From positions 868,001 to 932,000 of the forward strand of contig NZ_JACHJY010000001.1 of the NCBI RefSeq assembly GCF_014203895.1: a stretch of DNA of 64,000 nucleotides, written 5' to 3'. The DNA is from Streptomyces nymphaeiformis (GTDB lineage Bacteria > Actinomycetota > Actinomycetes > Streptomycetales > Streptomycetaceae). A program made the translations under genes and the position numbers. The notes below the pieces were generated by a model. That model ran no database searches. It saw only the letters and a program-made list of their open reading frames with translations, and was not told where the DNA came from. Shown here in pieces: positions 1 to 7,906 of this stretch (position 1 is the first letter of the stretch; each line of letters opens with the position of its first letter).

Positions 1-1332
1 GGCCCCGGGCCAGACGTCGGCCCCCACCCGCTTGACCGCGCCCGGGTCGAGGGCGGTCTCGGCGGCGGGATTACGGGCGTACGAGGGCGCGGCAGCACCG
101 TTTCTGCCCCATCCGTCCCCGGGCAGCCCGAGCAGCGCCCCGCACACCACGAGCGCCACGACGGCGACGAACGCGGCCCGCGCGTGCTGCCGCCGCCGCA
201 CCAGATCGGTCGGCCGCGCCTGCAGCGCACACGGGTCGAACTCGTCGGACTCGAGCAGGGCGGCACCGCTGAGCCGCCCGGGGCGGGCGGGGGAGGGGTC
301 GAGGTGCGCCCCAGTGGCGGCAGGGCCCGGGCCGTCGGGGGCTGCGTCCCGTCCGGCACCCGAGGCGCCGCCGGGGTGTCCGGCGGCCCGGCCGGGCCCG
401 CCGGAGCGGGTGGCGAGGCCGTCCCGGCCTGGGATGTGGGTTCCGGCCGGGCCGCCGGGCATGCCGGCAGTGCCCGTGGGGCCGGCACCTGTACCGTCGG
501 CCCTACCCCGGCCGGACTGTTCGCCGACCCTCTCGGCGCGACCGGTCACGGCGCCGGGGCTGGTGGGGCCGCCCTCTCGGCCGGGCAGGCCCGCGCGGCC
601 GGGACGGCCGCCCACACCGTCGGTCCCGTGCGGCCGGCCGGCCCCGCCGAGGAACCCGGCGTCGTCCGAGATCCCGGCCCTCCCGGGACCGCCCTGTTCG
701 CCGACCCTGGCCGCGCCGTCTCCCGGCGGAAGCGCCCCGGGGGCGGCCGGGTCGTCCAGGTCCTCCGTCGCGTCCAGCGCATCCGCCTCCGCCAGGGCCG
801 CCGCCGGGTCCTCGACGCCCGCCGCCGCCAGGACGCGCAGGACCTCCGGGTCGCCCTGGCGTTCCAGGCCGCGGAGCACGTACGCCGCCCGGCCGGGGCC
901 CGAGAGCCGGGACAGCCGCTGGTCCAGGGCGAGTTCGTCGGCGCCGCCCACCCGGGGGAAGAGCCGGAGCCCCCACACGTGCGGCAGCAGCGGCGGGAAC
1001 TGCGCCCGGCGCGGCAGCGCGAGCCGCCGGAGCGGCAGCCCGGCGACCAGTGCCTGCCGCAGCACCTCACCCCGTACGTACGCGTACCCCGGATCCACCG
1101 CGTCCTCGTCCCGCCGCGGGCCCGGCACCGCGGGCCCCGGGACCCGGCGGCGGGGGAGCGACCGCTGGACGAGGGCGTGCGCGGTCAGCACCCGGCGGTT
1201 GCGGCCGAGCGCCGGCGGCAGGACGAGATAGGCGATGCGGACGAGCCGCGGATACCGCTCGACGAGCGCGGCCTCGGCCTGCTCGACGTCGACGGGGCCC
1301 ACGGGCGAGGGGACGAGATCCTGGGTGCTCAC
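1..1332 (-). CDS. Hypothetical single-pass membrane protein, C-terminus beyond the window
   Basis: An uninterrupted frame of 444 codons runs from a GTG at 1332 off the left edge of the window. The first ~180 residues look globular (VERYPRLVRIAYLVLPP near residue 26) and recall the degenerate sigma-factor-like N-termini of some Streptomyces proteins, but I do not recognise the family. A long Gly/Pro/Ala-rich linker covers roughly residues 200-340. One hydrophobic segment (FVAVVALVVCGALLGL, about residues 382-400) is probably a membrane anchor, and the rest would lie outside the cell. There is no convincing ribosome binding site before the GTG, so the start is tentative. The gene follows the phosphatase at 1389-2189 on the same strand after a 56-bp gap. 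Function unknown. Confidence 0.7.
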   Translation of the reverse strand, partial: MSTQDLVPSPVGPVDVEQAEAALVERYPRLVRIAYLVLPPALGRNRRVLTAHALVQRSLPRRRVPGPAVPGPRRDEDAVDPGYAYVRGEVLRQALVAGLPLRRLALPRRAQFPPLLPHVWGLRLFPRVGGADELALDQRLSRLSGPGRAAYVLRGLERQGDPEVLRVLAAAGVEDPAAALAEADALDATEDLDDPAAPGALPPGDGAARVGEQGGPGRAGISDDAGFLGGAGRPHGTDGVGGRPGRAGLPGREGGPTSPGAVTGRAERVGEQSGRGRADGTGAGPTGTAGMPGGPAGTHIPGRDGLATRSGGPGRAAGHPGGASGAGRDAAPDGPGPAATGAHLDPSPARPGRLSGAALLESDEFDPCALQARPTDLVRRRQHARAAFVAVVALVVCGALLGLPGDGWGRNGAAAPSYARNPAAETALDPGAVKRVGADVWPGA

Positions 1333-1388
1333 GTTCAGCAGAACGAGCGATTCTTCCGATGGTCACCCCGGACCCGTACGGGTGCGGC

Positions 1389-2189
1389 TCAGGCCGCCGT
1401 GACCGTCAGGCGCTCGCGGATCAGCTCCGTCACCTCGTCCGGGATGCCGAGCCCCTCCCGTACGTACTTCTCCATCGACCCGTGCCGGACGGCCACTTCG
1501 TCGAGCGCCGCGTCCAGGTACTCCGGCAGGACCCCGATCAGTTCGAGCGCGAGCTCGGGGTCGCCGCCCTGGGCCGTGAACCCCTCGATCATGGGCGCGA
1601 ACGCCAGCCGTACCGCCGGATTGACCGCCAGGTACTCGGCCCGCACGGTCTCCTCGTCCGCGCCGAGCAGCGACAGGACGACCGTCGCCGCCCAGCCGGT
1701 ACGGTCCTTGCCGGCCGAGCAGTGGAAGAGCAGCGGCCCGGCGCCAGGGGTGCCGAGCTCGGCGAGCAGGGCGCGGTAGGAGGCGCGGGCGGAGTCGCCG
1801 GAGACGAAGGTCCGGTACGTCCGGGCGAAGGCCGCCCGGACCCGGCCCCCGCCGAGGTGCTCCTCGGCGAGCGCCGGGTCGGTGAGCAGGGCCTTCAGGC
1901 GTGCGGCGGGCGGCAGCCCGCTGCCGGCGAGGTAGTCGGCGAGGACGTCCGCGACGACCGGCCGGGCACCGTACGGCAGCCGGTCGGGCCGGTCGCCGCG
2001 CTCGGTCTCCGTCCGGAAGTCGACGACGGTACGGATGCCGAGGCCGGCGACGGCGGGCTCGTCCGCGTCGAGCCGGTCGAGCTGCGCGGAACGGAACACG
2101 AGCCCACGCCGGACGGACCGCCCGTCACCGAGCGGCAGCTCGCCGAGATCACGGAGGTTGGCGACGGAGGTGGCGGGGATGGCGGTCAT
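1389..2189 (-). CDS. Tyrosine-protein phosphatase (CX5R family)
   Basis: A 266-residue cytosolic phosphatase of the bacterial DSP/PTP-like family often annotated tyrosine/serine phosphatase. The P-loop HCSAGKDRTGW at residues 156-166 supplies the catalytic Cys157 and Arg163. Upstream, VVDFRTETER near residue 55 is the usual strand and acid-containing loop of this family. The ATG start is preceded by GGAGGA at good spacing. It lies alone between a repeat element (2272-2600) and the partial membrane-protein gene, with which it may be co-transcribed. Substrate unknown: protein phosphotyrosine or a small phosphoester are both possible. Phosphatase identity is secure from the motif. Confidence 0.9.
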   Translation of the reverse strand: MTAIPATSVANLRDLGELPLGDGRSVRRGLVFRSAQLDRLDADEPAVAGLGIRTVVDFRTETERGDRPDRLPYGARPVVADVLADYLAGSGLPPAARLKALLTDPALAEEHLGGGRVRAAFARTYRTFVSGDSARASYRALLAELGTPGAGPLLFHCSAGKDRTGWAATVVLSLLGADEETVRAEYLAVNPAVRLAFAPMIEGFTAQGGDPELALELIGVLPEYLDAALDEVAVRHGSMEKYVREGLGIPDEVTELIRERLTVTAA

Positions 2190-2271
2190 GGCGTCGAATC
2201 CTCCGAATCATGCGGGTCTCGTGTCGACGGTAGTGGATCGCCCGAATCCGAGCAGATCAACCCGAAGCCCC

Positions 2272-2600
2272 CCGTTGTGGGCATGCGTTCCGCCGGGGCG
2301 GAACGGGTGGGCACAACGGAACGGCGCCCTTGCCGGCGCCAGAGGCTCCCGAGCCTGAACCCGCACCGCGAGCGACGGCGCACAACGTGGTGCGGGTCCA
2401 GGCGCGGAACGCGGAGGCGCCGCTAAGGGCGCCGTCCCGTGTGCCCACCCTCCCCCAAGCTCTCGGCTTCGCTCGAGCAGGGGGGACCCCCCTCGCCCTG
2501 CGGGACGATTGCCCACACGGGCGGGGATGCGGGCCCCACAAGGGGGTGGGCCGGGGCACCGCCCCGCCGGGCGCGGGCCCAACACGTGGGGTGGGCGGGG
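2272..2600 (+). repeat. Dispersed ~320-bp intergenic repeat, copy 1
   Basis: This stretch matches, base for base over long runs, the reverse complement of 22083-22394. It is built from short units: CCGTTGTGGGCA near 2272 and its partial inverse GGGCACAACGG near 2320 could form a long imperfect hairpin around GTTCCGCCGGGGCGGAAC. Near 2490 come CTCGAGCAGGGGGGACC and GATTGCCCACACGGGCGG. It starts about 80 bp upstream of the phosphatase and ends exactly at the stop codon of the epimerase gene (2601). No transposase or convincing ORF is present. Confidence 0.75.
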
Positions 2601-3599
2601 TCAGCCCTTCGCCAGCGCCGCCAAGACCTCCGCCTCCCGTTCCGCCGTGAGCCCCGCCCCCCGCCGGTCCGGCCGCTGGGGCGCGACCCCGCCCAGGGAC
2701 TCCAACCACCCCCACGTGTCCGCGACCGTCTCCTCCACGGGCCGACAGCGCAGCCCGGTCGCGACGGCGCGGGAGACGTCGGCGGTGTGCATCGCGTCGT
2801 ACATCTCGCCCGGCGGCAGCCACACCGGCAGCTCCGTCCAGGGCTCCGCCCCGGCCGCGAGGAGCGCCTCCGGCTCCGTCCAGCGCAGTTCGGCGTCCGC
2901 CCCGGTCGCCCGTACGCACGCGTCGAGCAGCCCGCCCATCGTCGTGTGCCCGGCCGGCGAGACGAGGTTGTACGGCCCCGAAAGACCGGCCGCCACCGCG
3001 TCCAGCGTCCACGCGGCGAGGTCGCGGACGTCGATGTACTGGACGGGCATCGCGCGCGGCCCGGGCGCGAGGACGGGGCCGCCGCGCGCGATCCGGCCCA
3101 GCCACCAGGGGAGCCGGCCCACGTTCTCGTACGGCCCGAGGATCAGGCCCGCGCGGACGAGCAGCGTCCGGTCGGGCCCGAAGGCGGCGGTCGCGGCGAG
3201 CTCGCCGCCCCGCTTGGACTCCGCGTAGGGCACCTCCCCGTCGTCCGGGGAGCCCTCCACCAGCGGGCCGTCCTCCGCGAGCCCGGCGGCGGGCGGCCAG
3301 GCGTACACGGAGCGGCTCGACACGTACGCGTACCGCCCCACCCGGTCCGCGAGCAGCCGGGCCGCGTCCCGCACCGCCGAGGGCGCGGCCGACCAGGTGT
3401 CCACGACGGCGTCCCAGGAACCGGCGGCGAGGGCGGCGAGACCGTCGGGGGCGGTGCGGTCCCCGATCAGCGACGCCGCTCCCGGCGGGGCCGCGTGGCG
3501 GCCCCGGTGGAAGACCGTCACCTCCCAGCCCCGTTCGAGCGCGTCCTCGACGATCGCGCGGCCGACGAACTCCGTACCTCCGAGCATCAGCAGTTTCAT
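2601..3599 (-). CDS. NAD-dependent epimerase/dehydratase (extended SDR)
   Basis: A 332-residue extended short-chain dehydrogenase/reductase. The N-terminal MKLLMLGGTEFVGRAI is the Rossmann glycine motif (GGTxFVG). YAYVSSRSVYAW carries the catalytic Ser region and PYAESKRGGE the Tyr-x3-Lys pair. This GGTEFVG subgroup includes isoflavone-reductase-like and RNA-binding-like epimerases, so the substrate cannot be read from sequence. The ATG at 3599 directly begins the Rossmann strand. Its 3' end abuts repeat copy 1, which may act as its terminator region. The gene is divergent from the copper-type membrane cassette starting at 3732. Confidence 0.85.
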   Translation of the reverse strand: MKLLMLGGTEFVGRAIVEDALERGWEVTVFHRGRHAAPPGAASLIGDRTAPDGLAALAAGSWDAVVDTWSAAPSAVRDAARLLADRVGRYAYVSSRSVYAWPPAAGLAEDGPLVEGSPDDGEVPYAESKRGGELAATAAFGPDRTLLVRAGLILGPYENVGRLPWWLGRIARGGPVLAPGPRAMPVQYIDVRDLAAWTLDAVAAGLSGPYNLVSPAGHTTMGGLLDACVRATGADAELRWTEPEALLAAGAEPWTELPVWLPPGEMYDAMHTADVSRAVATGLRCRPVEETVADTWGWLESLGGVAPQRPDRRGAGLTAEREAEVLAALAKG

Positions 3600-3731
3600 G
3601 ATCCGAGCCTGCCCGGCGGGGACGGGCGGGGACAGCGGGTTCCGCTCCCGGAGGATTCCGCCAGGGGAGGAACCCCGACGGAGGGGCGGCACCGGAGGGC
3701 GTCTGCCGGTCCGCCGGCCGGGGATGACAGC

Positions 3732-4451
3732 ATGGTCGCGATGACGGATGCCCGGTCGCCCCTGCGCGCCCTGCGAGCCGCGCTCTTCGCGGTCGTGTGC
3801 GTGACTTTGGCCGCTGTGGGGCATTCGTCCATGTCTGCGCACCAGCTTCCGGCGACCACGCTGCTCGGCGCCTTCGCCGCGACGGCGGCGACCGCCTGGG
3901 CCGGGGCCGGACGACGCAGGGGTACGCCCACGATCGCGGGGGCGCTGCTGCTCCTCCAGGGCGCGCTCCACCTGCTCTTCTCGGTGGCGGGTCACGGGGC
4001 GGCGCCCCTGCAGGGGATGCACCACGAGATGCCGGGGATGGAGAGCATGCCCGGCATGGAGAGCATGCCCGGCATGGACGGCATGGCCACAGACATGGCC
4101 ATGGGCATGCGCATGGCCACCGCCCCCGCCGACCACCCCCTCGCCTCCGGCGACACCGGCATGCTCGCCGTCCACCTCCTCGTCGCCCTCCTCTGCGGCC
4201 TCTGGCTCGCGCACGGCGAGGCCGCGTTCTTCACGCTCGCGCGTGCCGCCCTCGCGTACGCCTTCACGCCCCTGCGCCTGCTCCGCGCCCGCGCCCTCGT
4301 CCCCGCCCCCGAGACCCCGCGCCGCCGGGTCCGCCGGGCGCGGCGGGACGCCCGGCGCCCGCACACCGTCGTCCTCGCGCACACCCTCTCCCGGCGCGGC
4401 CCGCCCCGGCTGTCCACACCCCGCGCCACGGCCCTCGGAGCACACGTCTGA
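3732..4451 (+). CDS. Met-rich polytopic membrane protein, probable copper handling
   Basis: About 239 residues with four or more hydrophobic segments (residues ~15-35, 40-58, 66-85 and 140-165). Between the third and fourth lies a loop built of MPGMESMPGM repeats and further Met/His (MHHEMPGMES; MATDMAMGMRMA), the kind of Met-rich motif that binds Cu(I) in copper proteins. The C-terminal ~70 residues are Arg-rich and probably cytoplasmic. It lies 51 bp upstream of a PepSY protein with a His-rich loop, and the pair is a common Streptomyces cassette. A second ATG at 3741 is an alternative start. Metal specificity is inferred from the Met/His richness and partner only. Confidence 0.7.
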   Translation: MVAMTDARSPLRALRAALFAVVCVTLAAVGHSSMSAHQLPATTLLGAFAATAATAWAGAGRRRGTPTIAGALLLLQGALHLLFSVAGHGAAPLQGMHHEMPGMESMPGMESMPGMDGMATDMAMGMRMATAPADHPLASGDTGMLAVHLLVALLCGLWLAHGEAAFFTLARAALAYAFTPLRLLRARALVPAPETPRRRVRRARRDARRPHTVVLAHTLSRRGPPRLSTPRATALGAHV

Positions 4452-4502
4452 CCCGGGGGTCGCTTCCCCCTGTCGACTCACCGACTCCAAGGACAGTCCG
4501 TC

Positions 4503-5933
4503 ATGACACTCGACGATCTCGCGCGCCCGGAAACCCCCGAATCCGAAGCGCCACCGACGCCGGCCCCGTCCAAGCCCGGGGCGTGGAGCGCCCTGCGCCC
4601 CCTCGTCCTGCGCCTCCACTTCTACGCGGGCGTCCTCGTCGCCCCCTTCCTCCTCGTGGCCGCCGTCAGCGGTCTGCTCTACGCGCTCTCCTTCCAGGCG
4701 GAGAAGATCGTCTACGCGCACGAGCTGGAGGTCCCCGTCGGCGACACCGCCCTCCCGCTCTCCCGGCAGGTGGACATCGCCCGCGAGGCCGACCCGGACG
4801 GCACCGTCACCGCCGTCCGGCCCGGTGCCGAACCCGGCGCGACCACCCGGGTCCTGATGAGCGACCCCGACGTCCCCGAGGGCACCTCGCTCGCCGTCTT
4901 CGTCGACCCGTACACCGGTGACGTACGCGGACAGCTGCCCAGTTACGGCAGCTCCGGCGCCCTTCCGCTGCGGACCTGGATCGACGGGCTGCACCGGGAT
5001 CTGCACCTGGGCGAGCTCGGCCGCAACTACAGCGAGCTCGCCGCGAGCTGGCTGTGGGTGCTCGCGCTCGGCGGCGTACTGCTCTGGGCGGGCAGGCGCC
5101 GGAAGAACCGCCGTGCGCTCGTGCTGCCCGAGCGGGGCCCGAAGTCCCGCCGCCGCACGCTCTCCTGGCACGGCTCGGTCGGCCTGTGGGCGGCGCTCGG
5201 CCTGGTCCTGCTCTCCGCCACCGGCCTGACGTGGTCGCGGTACGCGGGCGAGAACATCGGCACCGTCCAGGACGCCCTCGGCGGCGCGACCCCGACACTG
5301 TCGGCGGGGACGGCACCTTCCTCGGAACACGCGGGGCACGAGGGGCACCAGGGCCACGGCGGAGGCCGAGGCCACGGCGGAACGAGCCCGCAGGGCCAGG
5401 ACATCGGCCTCGACAAGGCGGTCGAGGCGGCCCGCGCGGCGGGCATCGACAGCCCGTGGATCTCGGTGACGCTCCCCGCCGAGGGCAAGGGGTACGTGAT
5501 CAAGGAGACCGACACGCAGTTCCCGGTCGAGCTGGACTCGGTGGCGGTGAACCCGGCGGACGGCACGGTCCTCGACCGACTGCGCTTCTCCGACCACCCG
5601 TTGCTCGCGAAGCTGACCCGGATCGGCATCGACGCGCACACGGGCGTCTTCCTCGGTCTCTTCAACCAGCTGGCGCTCGCGGCCCTCGCGCTCGCCCTCG
5701 TCCTGCTGATCCTCTGGGGCTACCGCATGTGGTGGCTGCGCCGCCCGGGCCGCCCGGTGGCGCGCGGGACGTGGCGGAAGGTGCCGGTGACGCTGCTGCT
5801 GCCGATCGCGGCGGCGACGGCCGCCGTCGCCTGGTTCGTACCGCTCCTCGGCGTCAGCCTGCTGCTGTTCCTGCTCGTGGACCTCGCCCTGGCGCTGGTG
5901 TCCAAGGTCAGGGCGAGGTCCCGAACGGCCTGA
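4503..5933 (+). CDS. PepSY-associated transmembrane protein with His-rich loop
   Basis: A 476-residue membrane protein of the PepSY-associated TM helix family (PiuB/DUF4857-like). It has an N-terminal TM around LRLHFYAGVLVAPFLLVAAVSGLLY, a PepSY-like extracytoplasmic region, a second TM (WLWVLALGGVLLWAG), a third near VGLWAALGLVLLSATGLTWS, and C-terminal TMs near residues 380-400 and 425-465. A His-rich stretch (EHAGHEGHQGHGGGRGHGG, ~residues 277-295) sits outside the membrane and is a likely metal-binding loop. It follows the Met-rich protein and probably shares its transcript. Members of this family occur with iron or copper uptake and reduction genes; copper fits the partner best. The stop abuts the convergent regulator's stop (5934). 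Confidence 0.82.
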   Translation: MTLDDLARPETPESEAPPTPAPSKPGAWSALRPLVLRLHFYAGVLVAPFLLVAAVSGLLYALSFQAEKIVYAHELEVPVGDTALPLSRQVDIAREADPDGTVTAVRPGAEPGATTRVLMSDPDVPEGTSLAVFVDPYTGDVRGQLPSYGSSGALPLRTWIDGLHRDLHLGELGRNYSELAASWLWVLALGGVLLWAGRRRKNRRALVLPERGPKSRRRTLSWHGSVGLWAALGLVLLSATGLTWSRYAGENIGTVQDALGGATPTLSAGTAPSSEHAGHEGHQGHGGGRGHGGTSPQGQDIGLDKAVEAARAAGIDSPWISVTLPAEGKGYVIKETDTQFPVELDSVAVNPADGTVLDRLRFSDHPLLAKLTRIGIDAHTGVFLGLFNQLALAALALALVLLILWGYRMWWLRRPGRPVARGTWRKVPVTLLLPIAAATAAVAWFVPLLGVSLLLFLLVDLALALVSKVRARSRTA

Positions 5934-6491
5934 TCAGGGGGTGTACTTGTAGCCGACCCGCCGCACGGTCTGGATCGTGTGGCGGTGCTCGGCGCCCAGC
6001 TTGCGGCGCAGCCGCGCCACGTGCACGTCGACCGTCCGGCCGTCGCCCACGTGCCCGTACCCCCACACCGTCGTGACCAACTGGTCCCGCGTGTGCACCC
6101 GGTGAGGGTGTGCCACCAGGTGGGCGAGCAGCTCGAACTCGAGGTACGTGAGGTCGAGCGCCTGCCCGTCGACGAGGGCGATCCGCTGGACGCCGTCGAT
6201 GGTCACCGGCCCCTGCTCCTCCGCCGCGACGGGCGCCGGGGCGGGGGCGGCGGCGGGCAGGTGCGGCTGCTGGTCGGCCGGGACGAGGACGAGGTACCCG
6301 ACCATCGGCGGCCGGCCGGGCAGCGTCGGCAGCGCGTGCTGCGGTGCGGGCAGCAGGGTGGCGCCGGGCGGCAGGAAGTCCGCGACCTGGGAGAGGTCGA
6401 CGACCTCGTTCGGATCGACGGCACGGAGTCGGTGCCGGCCGGGACGGACGGCCGTGAGGGAAGCGCTGTGGGCGATCTGGGTGTGGGCCAT
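5934..6491 (-). CDS. OmpR/PhoB-type winged-helix regulator without receiver domain
   Basis: 185 residues. The C-terminal half (~95-183) is a complete OmpR/PhoB winged helix: LTYLEFELLAHLVAHPHRVHTRDQLV, then RTVDVHVARLRRKLG and the wing TVRRVGYKYTP. The N-terminal ~90 residues lack the acidic pocket and phospho-acceptor Asp of a receiver domain. They form a short domain (PPMVGYLVLVPADQ) plus an Ala/Pro linker. It must therefore respond to something other than a histidine kinase, or act constitutively. It is convergent with the PepSY gene. A 37-aa ORF lies upstream on the same strand. Confidence 0.88.
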   Translation of the reverse strand: MAHTQIAHSASLTAVRPGRHRLRAVDPNEVVDLSQVADFLPPGATLLPAPQHALPTLPGRPPMVGYLVLVPADQQPHLPAAAPAPAPVAAEEQGPVTIDGVQRIALVDGQALDLTYLEFELLAHLVAHPHRVHTRDQLVTTVWGYGHVGDGRTVDVHVARLRRKLGAEHRHTIQTVRRVGYKYTP

Positions 6492-6587
6492 GGCAGGTCA
6501 GCTCTTTCACGCGGAGGAACGGACGGAAGGTCTCGTACGTCGTGCGCGTGGGCCGAAGGCCGGGATCGGACCGTACCGATCGGGGCG

Positions 6588-6701
6588 TTAGAGGGCCGAC
6601 GCGTTCCTCACGCGTCGACAGCACCGGTCGAAGTCGTGGTGCTGCCGGGAAGGCCAGAACGGCTCGAGGTCGTGGCGACCCGTCGCGGTGTCGTTCTTCA
6701 T
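6588..6701 (-). CDS. Small 37-aa protein, possible
   Basis: A short frame reads ATG AAG AAC GAC at 6701 and ends with TAA at 6588. The peptide begins MKNDTATGRHDLEPFWPSRQ and ends CCRRVRNASAL. AGGG lies about 10 nt upstream of this ATG; an in-frame ATG at 6710 is an alternative. The HDLEPFWPSRQHHDFDR core is the kind of short conserved peptide found scattered in Streptomyces genomes, though I cannot name the family. It lies 96 bp upstream of the winged-helix regulator on the same strand and could be its leader or first gene. The region is less GC-rich than its surroundings. Confidence 0.5.
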   Translation of the reverse strand: MKNDTATGRHDLEPFWPSRQHHDFDRCCRRVRNASAL

Positions 6702-6849
6702 GCTGGCCATATCCCTATTAAACCAGGAGGGAAACGGGCTGAGCACCCCCTGTCACGTCACATCCCCGACCGACCGGAAAGCGGCGCCCCCGTCGACCGG
6801 TCCCACGGACCTACTCCGCCGCCCCGCCCCGCCCTCAACCGCCCCGCCC

Positions 6850-7803
6850 TCAACCGGTCAGCCGTCTCCGCCAGTCGAGCCCCGTGACCTGGATCGCCTG
6901 TCCCGGATCCCCGTCCCATTCCACGCTCAGCCCCCGCCCGCGCAGCGCCGCGGCCACCTCCTCGCCGATCGCCGCAGCCGTCGTCCCCGCGGCCGTCTCC
7001 GCCGTCGTCCCCGCCGTGGTCTCCGGCGAGTGGTCGAACCTGCCGTACAGCAGATACAGCGGCCCGCCGTCCGCCGCGCCCTCGGTGCACTGGGTGTGGA
7101 AGAACACGAACCCGCGCGCCCGGTCCGCCCCTTCCTCCGCGCCGATCTCCGCCGTGCCGCAGGACCGGCAGCAGGTGAAGTGCTCGCGGGCGACGATCCC
7201 GGCCGCGTCCAGCCCGGCGAAGGCGGCCGTGAGGCGCTCGGGATCGGTCGTGCCCTCCCAGCCCGCCATCTCCTCGACGCGCTCCAGCCACAGCCGGTCC
7301 ACCAGCGCCTCGGCCTGCTCCCGGGACACCGGGTGCTCGTCGGGGGAGAACACCTCCTCCTGGGCGATCCGGGTCAGCCGCGCCCGGTCGTCGTAACCGC
7401 AGACGAGCAGCGAGCGCACCCGGCCCTCGATCTCCTCCCGTACCTCCCCGGGGAGTTCGGGGACGGCCGGCGCGGCGGGGAAGCCCATGTTCTGCCAGGT
7501 CGGCCCGGCGTCCCAGCCGGCCTCCCCGCGTGCCCAGGCGGCCAGGACCCCGGCGACCCGCTCGGGGTCGTCGAGTCGCGTCCCGAAGTGCAGCTCGGGC
7601 GCGCCGGCCCGGTGCTCCACCTGGTAGTCGCCGCCGGCGTCGTGCCACACCTGCGCGAAGACGGACGGCAGGTCCGGTATCCGCTGCAGGACCAGGAAGT
7701 GGTCCCCGTCGGCGCCGATGCGCCGCACGAGCCCGGTCAGGTCCTCCTCGGACGGCCGGACGTGCTTCTCCTGGTTCTCGGTCTCCACCGCGATGTCGAG
7801 CAT
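6850..7803 (-). CDS. DUF6891-like hypothetical protein
   Basis: 317 residues, no signal peptide or membrane segment. The C-terminal half has the pattern ALVDRLWLERVEEMAGW, then HFTCCRSCGTAEI, a Cys triplet resembling a half zinc site, and GFVFFHTQCTEGA. I associate this pattern with the actinobacterial DUF6891 family from memory; it is not confirmed. The N-terminal half (residues 20-130) contains WQNMGFPAAP and looks like a separate domain. It lies downstream of glnII but is separated from it by a strong terminator at 7849-7893, so it probably has its own promoter. Function unknown. Confidence 0.75.
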   Translation of the reverse strand: MLDIAVETENQEKHVRPSEEDLTGLVRRIGADGDHFLVLQRIPDLPSVFAQVWHDAGGDYQVEHRAGAPELHFGTRLDDPERVAGVLAAWARGEAGWDAGPTWQNMGFPAAPAVPELPGEVREEIEGRVRSLLVCGYDDRARLTRIAQEEVFSPDEHPVSREQAEALVDRLWLERVEEMAGWEGTTDPERLTAAFAGLDAAGIVAREHFTCCRSCGTAEIGAEEGADRARGFVFFHTQCTEGAADGGPLYLLYGRFDHSPETTAGTTAETAAGTTAAAIGEEVAAALRGRGLSVEWDGDPGQAIQVTGLDWRRRLTG

Positions 7804-7848
7804 GAGCCCACTGAACCACTCGCCACTGACAACGCGGCACCGACAACG

Positions 7849-7893
7849 CCGACAGGGGCGCCCGCCGTACGAAACGGCGGGCGCCCCTGTCGG
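7849..7893 (-). terminator. glnII terminator
   Basis: A perfect 20-bp stem (7849-7868 pairing with 7874-7893) with a 5-nt loop, starting 13 nt after the glnII stop codon. It has no U-tract, as is usual for Streptomyces terminators. Confidence 0.85.
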
Positions 7894-7906
7894 GGTGTGC
7901 GGGGGA

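Noticed and set aside
2601..5639. A 1012-residue minus-strand open frame
   Set aside because: Only its last 332 codons (from 3599) are the real epimerase. The upstream part is antisense to the Met-rich and PepSY genes.
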